NCBI RefSeq assembly: GCF_000156235.1
Contig: NZ_DS996809.1
Coordinates: 186,001-250,000 of the forward strand
From: Pseudovibrio sp000156235
GTDB taxonomy: Bacteria > Pseudomonadota > Alphaproteobacteria > Rhizobiales > Stappiaceae
Length of the DNA: 64,000 nucleotides
Direction: 5' to 3'
A program made the translations under genes and the position numbers. Within the stretch, counting starts at the first letter, position 1, and every line of letters starts with the position of its first letter. Shown here piece by piece: positions 60,055 to 64,000 of the stretch. The notes beneath the pieces were generated by a model. It searched no databases. It had not been told where the DNA came from and saw only the letters and a program-made list of their open reading frames with translations.

Positions 60055-61344
60055 TTAAGCAGAGATGCGCTCAATGACTGCGCCGCAGCGGGAGAGCTTG
60101 TCTTCCAGACGTTCAAAGCCACGATCAAGGTGATAGACACGGCTAACTGTGGTCTCACCTTCAGCAGCTAGGCCTGCGATCACGAGAGAAACGGATGCGC
60201 GCAGATCGGTTGCCATAACCTGAGCACCGCGCAGAGTTTCTACGCCCTCGATGGAAGCGACCTGCCCGTCCAGAGTGATCTTGGCACCAAGACGTGCCAG
60301 CTCCTGAACGTGCATGAAGCGGTTTTCGAAGATATTCTCGGTGATCTTGCTCACGCCTTTGGAGCGTGTCATGAGCGCCATGAACTGTGCCTGCAGGTCC
60401 GTTGGGAAGCCTGGGAACGGTTCTGTGGAGATATCAACCGGGCTGATGCCTGCACCGTTGCGGCGTACTTTGAGACCCATGTTGGTTTCAGTGATCTCAG
60501 TACCGGTCTGACGCAGAACGTCCAATGCGCTTTCCAGCAGATCGCCGCGCGCACCTTCCAGCGTGACTTCACCGCCGGTCATCGCAACAGCCATTGCGTA
60601 GGTGCCTGTTTCAATGCGGTCAGGAATAACCGGGTGACGATGTGCACCGAGGCTATCCACGCCCTGAATATGAATGGTGTCTGTTCCAGCGCCTTCGATC
60701 TTAGCGCCCATACCAATCAGGCAGTTTGCTAGATCTGTAACTTCTGGCTCCTGAGCCGCGTTTTCGATCACGCTCTCGCCTTTTGCCAGTGTCGCAGCCA
60801 TCATAACTGTGTGGGTTGCGCCAACGGACACTTTAGGGAAGACAACACGACCACCCTTCAGGCCGCCTTTTGCTTCGGCCTGAACATAACCGCGGTCCAT
60901 CTCAATATCAGCGCCGAGTGCTTTCAGGCCATCGATAAAGAAGTCTACCGGACGGGTACCGATTGCGCAGCCACCTGGTAGCGAAACGCGCGCGCTGTGC
61001 ATGCGGGCGAGCAATGGACCGATGACCCAGAAGCTTGCACGCATTTTGGAGACCAGCTCGTAAGGAGCGGTGGTGTCGACAATGTTGCTTGCATTCAGGT
61101 GAATGGTCTGGCCGGTCATTGTGTCCTGACCAGCGCGCTTGCCATCTACAGAATAATCAACGCCATGATTGGAAAGAATCTGTGTGAGAAGCGCGACATC
61201 GCGCAGGCGGGGCACATTCTCGAGTGTCAGTGTATCTTCGCAGAGCAATGACGCGATCATCAAAGGCAGCGCAGCATTCTTCGCGCCTGAGATCGGAATA
61301 ACACCATTTAGCTGATTACCACCAACAATACGAATTTTGTCCAT
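60055..61344 (-). CDS. murA: UDP-N-acetylglucosamine 1-carboxyvinyltransferase
   Basis: A 429-residue EPSP-synthase-fold enzyme catalysing the first committed step of peptidoglycan synthesis. It has the substrate Lys-Asn in GVIPISGAKNAALPLMIASL and the mobile-loop Cys in LPGGCAIGTRPVDFFIDGL, the fosfomycin target, which is present here. DLRASVSLVIAGLAAEGETT and YHLDRGFERLEDKL complete the C-terminus. The length and motifs are complete. Confidence 0.97.
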   Translation of the reverse strand: MDKIRIVGGNQLNGVIPISGAKNAALPLMIASLLCEDTLTLENVPRLRDVALLTQILSNHGVDYSVDGKRAGQDTMTGQTIHLNASNIVDTTAPYELVSKMRASFWVIGPLLARMHSARVSLPGGCAIGTRPVDFFIDGLKALGADIEMDRGYVQAEAKGGLKGGRVVFPKVSVGATHTVMMAATLAKGESVIENAAQEPEVTDLANCLIGMGAKIEGAGTDTIHIQGVDSLGAHRHPVIPDRIETGTYAMAVAMTGGEVTLEGARGDLLESALDVLRQTGTEITETNMGLKVRRNGAGISPVDISTEPFPGFPTDLQAQFMALMTRSKGVSKITENIFENRFMHVQELARLGAKITLDGQVASIEGVETLRGAQVMATDLRASVSLVIAGLAAEGETTVSRVYHLDRGFERLEDKLSRCGAVIERISA

Positions 61345-61650
61345 ATTTCATAACCCCAATAAAGCCCGCAGAGGGAAACGCAAATTTGAAGAGGAATTGA
61401 TTGTGCCCACTAACATCAGCGCTATGGCATAAACAAGGCGTCACTTTCGCCCTGCTGCTTCCCCAACGGTTTTCCCCAATAGATCCTACTGATATTTCGC
61501 AATTAGCAGGATATACGAATTCCGCGGCGTCTTACCTCGTCAAAACCCTTCAGTTTCTGACGAGTTTTACATGTATTTCTAATTTAGCGAAAAATGCTAG
61601 ATTTTTGCTTAACGCCCTTTTTCACGCCCCAACGCGCATGGCGAGCAAGC
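61345..61650. other. Leader region of murA
   Basis: 306 bases between a small gene and murA on the same strand. I see no gene and no clear hairpin or operator; it presumably carries a murA promoter. Confidence 0.4.
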
Positions 61651-61806
61651 TCAATCTTCGTCAGCGCTTCGCTTTGCAGCTTGTTTTCTGCGGCGCAGAT
61701 TTGCGCGCAAGGCTTCAGCCAACCGATCAGCCTTCGGATCGTTTTTTGGCTTGGATGCAGACTTTACCGCCTTATCCTCGCCTTCTGTTTTCTTTGAATC
61801 TGTCAT
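61651..61806 (-). CDS. Small basic conserved protein upstream of murA
   Basis: From ATG 61806 (MTDSKKTEGEDKAVKSASKP) a 51-residue, highly charged protein ending KADRLAEALRANLRRRKQAA then KRSADED. Small proteins with the same RLAEALRANLRRRK helix are, as I recall, found upstream of murA in many alphaproteobacteria and remain uncharacterised. The composition suggests a nucleic-acid- or ribosome-associated peptide, which is only inference. An upstream in-frame ATG at 61866 would add 20 hydrophobic-leaning residues and seems less likely. Confidence 0.65.
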   Translation of the reverse strand: MTDSKKTEGEDKAVKSASKPKNDPKADRLAEALRANLRRRKQAAKRSADED

Positions 61807-62056
61807 GCGCAACAGGTACACGAGGTCGGGAATGAAGCCAAGTGCCCTAATATACGACAAGTGCATGGCAATGCTCTCATTTCGCTGTGTTATTCAGTTT
61901 CCACAGAACTGCCAATAAAACCTCTTGCAGGTTTAAAAAGGTTATGACATAAGCCTCCTCGTTCCGAGGGCAGCGCCCACGGAGCACTTACCTCGTTGCA
62001 AAAAACGCTGGTTTGGAAGATACAAGAAGCGCTTAACTGCTTCATATTTATGCGAT

Positions 62057-62131
<75 letters not shown>

Positions 62132-62162
62132 TTCTTCTAAAGGCGATGTACACATTCGGCGC

Positions 62163-62237
<75 letters not shown>

Positions 62238-62768
62238 TTTCTCTTCTACATTGTTAGATTTTACGCGCTAAAGTCGCTGCGTCTTGATTTTGCATTTCTC
62301 CAAAACGAGAAATCAGATTTTAAAAAATCACAGATTTTTAGAACAGCTTGCAACTCTGCCGTGAGCAGATGCTGCTATCCGCATAAGTCTTCCAGATACG
62401 CACTAGCACTTATCAACGCTAATCCATCGATAATCCAAAGGCCCTGCGAAATATTTGAACTTTGCAGGAGACTTAAATATCACCGTATAGAAATAAAATT
62501 CCACTGTACGCAGTTGCACCCTGACTGCCTCAACGGCACTGTGTCTCAGATACAACGTGCCACAATTCTACCAAATTTCATCTTGGGGTTGGTTTACATA
62601 TAGCGGCGGTCCTGCGACGTTTCTGTGGTCTTGGGGGCGTATTGGGGTAGTTTTCCAACATCTGTTTTGCGGAACCGGGGAAGAGGATATGCCTCCCAAG
62701 CGCACTTGCGCGAGCTCTTGTGCAAGTGTCCACTGATTTTCATTTTGTTGGAGTTACAGGAGGTGAAA
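62238..62768. other. Long non-coding stretch after tRNA-Thr
   Basis: 531 bases without a convincing gene. The first 340 bases are AT-rich with no repeat or integrase remnant. The last part contains CACTTGC (62703-62709) and GCAAGTG (62722-62728) as an inverted repeat in the leader of the 62769 gene. A tRNA-flanking position can host integrations, but I find no duplicated tRNA 3' end. Confidence 0.4.
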
Positions 62769-62951
62769 ATGGATCAGGCAGTCATCGAAGCGGATGTTCC
62801 CGCAGCTGCAACCGGCAAGTTTACTGAGGCAGAGCTGCAGATGCTCCGCTACCAGCTCGAAGAAGCAGAGTTCGCGCAACTTATTCGACTGGTTTCCAGC
62901 CTACCCTCAGAAAAATGGGAAAAGGCAGTCGAGGTCCTCTCCTCGCTTTAA
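62769..62951 (+). CDS. 60-residue acidic helical protein of unknown function
   Basis: A perfect ribosome site (GGAGGTGAAA) precedes ATG 62769, fixing the start; the longer open frame from 62625 is not used. The product (MDQAVIEADVPAAATGKFTE ... EKWEKAVEVLSSL) is acidic and mostly helical, with regularly spaced Leu in LQMLRYQLEEAEFAQLIRLV suggesting an amphipathic helical hairpin. It has no signal peptide, membrane helix or cysteines. I do not recognise the family. It is followed by a structured segment at 63007-63097. Confidence 0.7.
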   Translation: MDQAVIEADVPAAATGKFTEAELQMLRYQLEEAEFAQLIRLVSSLPSEKWEKAVEVLSSL

Positions 62952-63006
62952 TGCTCTTTGCGTTCATTTCTTTATACGCGCTGCACATCCGGCCTTAGCG
63001 CACATC

Positions 63007-63097
63007 TACCCCTCTCCGAATATCGGAGTTTGCTGTCAGGGGTATATGGATCGCATAACAGGCTACCCACCTTGGAGGCAGGCTGACGCCTCCGAGG
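63007..63097. other. Unassigned structured segment, possible small RNA
   Basis: A nested stem, TACCCCT (63007-63013) with AGGGGTA (63038-63044), encloses CTCCGA-ATA-TCGGAG (63014-63028). A second stem, CCTTGGAGGC / GCCTCCGAGG (63070-63097, one wobble), follows. There is no T-run typical of a terminator. It lies between the convergent 60-residue gene and the CheY-like gene. I could not match it to 6S, SRP or other RNAs I know. Confidence 0.35.
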
Positions 63098-63134
63098 AGG
63101 CACTCCAATCTCATAGATTACTTGGAAAAGCTGA

Positions 63135-63641
63135 TCAGACCATTGCAGAGTTTGCGTCTGTCAGAACTTTGTTTCCATCCCAGTTTTTCTTATGCCCGCG
63201 GATCTCACGCGGAGCTGGACCGAAGTAACCAGCTGTTTTCACAAAGTCTCTTGGCTGCAGGATGATTGAAGCGATGCGCTGGTAGAGTGCTTTTGCCGAG
63301 ATCGGCTTGCAGAGCAACTCATGTATACCCAGTTTTCTGGCTTCAATAATACGGCTGCGCTCTGTGTGCGCGGTGACCATAATGATTGGGATATAGGCGT
63401 ATGGATTGTTCTGAGTACGGATCATACGAACCATATCCGCGCCATCGAGGATTGGCATAACCCAGTCGAGAATCAGGATATCCGGGTTCGCGCGATCCAT
63501 CGCCTCAAGGCCTGACGCACCGTCTTCCGCCTCTACGATCTTACGGGCACCAAACCCCTGGAGCATTGTCCGCAGAATCGTGCGCATGTACGCACTATCT
63601 TCAACCACCAGAAATGATAAGGATGAGAGGTCTATACTCAC
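63135..63641 (-). CDS. CheY-like single-domain response regulator
   Basis: A 168-residue protein with one receiver domain (about 8-128): acidic pair in FLVVEDSAYMR, phospho-acceptor Asp59 in DILILDWVMPILDGADM, Thr90 in IIMVTAHTE and Lys112 in LLCKPISAKAL. A 40-residue C-terminal tail (PRDFVKTAGYFGPAPREIRG then HKKNWDG) has no known output domain. The same tail motif (F..T..Y.GP.RR) occurs in several alphaproteobacterial receivers. The partner kinase is not in the window. Confidence 0.9.
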   Translation of the reverse strand: MSIDLSSLSFLVVEDSAYMRTILRTMLQGFGARKIVEAEDGASGLEAMDRANPDILILDWVMPILDGADMVRMIRTQNNPYAYIPIIMVTAHTERSRIIEARKLGIHELLCKPISAKALYQRIASIILQPRDFVKTAGYFGPAPREIRGHKKNWDGNKVLTDANSAMV

Positions 63642-63942
63642 GCAGTCATGCCCCGGTCACTTGACGCAACCCAATTTAATTAGAACAGAAATTCAGTTAT
63701 TAGTTACAAGGTGTGGCAGAGAACATAACAAATTGCAAGACTGCCCAATTATAGTTCTATGTCAAAGACTGTCTCTGCGATATAGATAGGCTGATATGCG
63801 TTAGGTGAAAATATCCTTTGATAAATCCGCAATTCCATGGACCGCGTCAATGTGTCCTTCGACAGGGATAAGGATTATCGCTAAGTTTAGGCTAACTCTA
63901 AAGTATCGCCGAATAATACCGCCGCAATATAAGGGGCAAAAA
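63642..63942. other. Divergent promoter region of response regulator and hemA
   Basis: 301 AT-rich bases between divergent genes. AAGGGG (63931-63936) is the ribosome site for the 63943 gene. I see no clear FnrL (TTGAT-N4-ATCAA) or Irr-type box, although such control is common for hemA. Confidence 0.4.
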
Positions 63943-64000
63943 ATGGACTACCAAAATATCTTCAATGAGGCGATTGCTTCTTTGAAGGATGAAAAACGGT
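63943..64000 (+). CDS. hemA: Probable 5-aminolevulinate synthase, 3' end outside window
   Basis: Only 19 codons are present: MDYQNIFNEAIASLKDEKR. The MDY start followed by a helix and the EKR/EGR motif is the typical beginning of alphaproteobacterial HemA, the PLP enzyme that condenses glycine and succinyl-CoA (C4 haem pathway). AAGGGG lies six bases before ATG. The assignment rests on a short match. Confidence 0.65.
   Translation, partial: MDYQNIFNEAIASLKDEKR

Noticed and set aside
62952..63134. 6S RNA or SRP RNA
   Set aside because: Stems are present but neither the SRP apical motif nor the 6S central bubble and end pairing could be recognised, so left unassigned.

Overview
The window looks like a chromosomal scaffold segment of a marine or host-associated alphaproteobacterium. 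The gene content suggests the Stappiaceae/Rhodobacterales-Hyphomicrobiales neighbourhood, with Pseudovibrio as my best guess, inferred from gene content only. Supporting signs are an alphaproteobacterial housekeeping block (murA, DUF2948, hisD, UPF0262, low-molecular-weight phosphatase, infA, maf, yacG), a hemA-type 5-aminolevulinate synthase start at the right edge, a rhizobial-style inositol cluster with an RpiR regulator, a RirA-like iron box, and a dispersed palindromic repeat of the kind common in Rhizobiales. A run of 20 Ns at 39594-39613 marks an assembly gap.

Left part (1-18 kb): the end of a chemoreceptor, a possible DUF6058 protein, a secreted trypsin-like protease and a small SnoaL/NTF2-like protein. 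Next come a LacI-regulated sugar isomerase/pentulokinase pair, a membrane protein, a double GNAT acetyltransferase and an MFS exporter. They are followed by a complete Fe-siderophore/citrate ABC transporter (SBP, two FecCD permeases, ATPase) facing a diaminopropionate ammonia-lyase/M20 amidohydrolase pair with a divergent Lrp regulator.

Middle (18-31 kb): tRNA-Phe and the myo-inositol locus. A minus-strand operon carries a sugar ABC importer (SBP, permease, ATPase) plus a Gfo/Idh/MocA oxidoreductase. It diverges from the RpiR regulator and the plus-strand genes iolC(-DUF2090), iolD, iolE, iolB and iolG. Together they would import inositol, oxidise it, open the ring, isomerise, phosphorylate and cleave the product. 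Both control regions carry repeated TGGAAT half-sites.

Phenylacetate catabolism is split over two loci. One (31-36 kb) has paaN divergent from paaG-paaI-paaK-paaR. The other (48-53 kb) has paaX-paaA-B-C-D-E. They encode CoA activation (PaaK), ring epoxidation (PaaABCDE), isomerisation (PaaG), thioesterase rescue (PaaI) and an aldehyde dehydrogenase (PaaN). The lower beta-oxidation enzymes are not in the window, and two unrelated regulators (TetR-type PaaR and PaaX) are present.

Between the paa loci (36-48 kb) is an accessory stretch: a TetR/NmrA pair with three tandem operators, an acetyltransferase, cytochrome b561, a LysR regulator, a GST, a stand-alone DnaB-like ATPase, a protein with two tandem eukaryotic-type kinase domains, a Sel1-repeat gene broken at a homopolymer, and a MarR/PACE-efflux pair. 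The right part (53-64 kb) is mostly core: a 5'-nucleotidase, the murA-yacG block, twin identical tRNA-Thr genes, a 60-residue protein, an unassigned structured segment, a CheY-like regulator and the start of hemA. I saw no CRISPR array, insertion sequence, prophage or rRNA.
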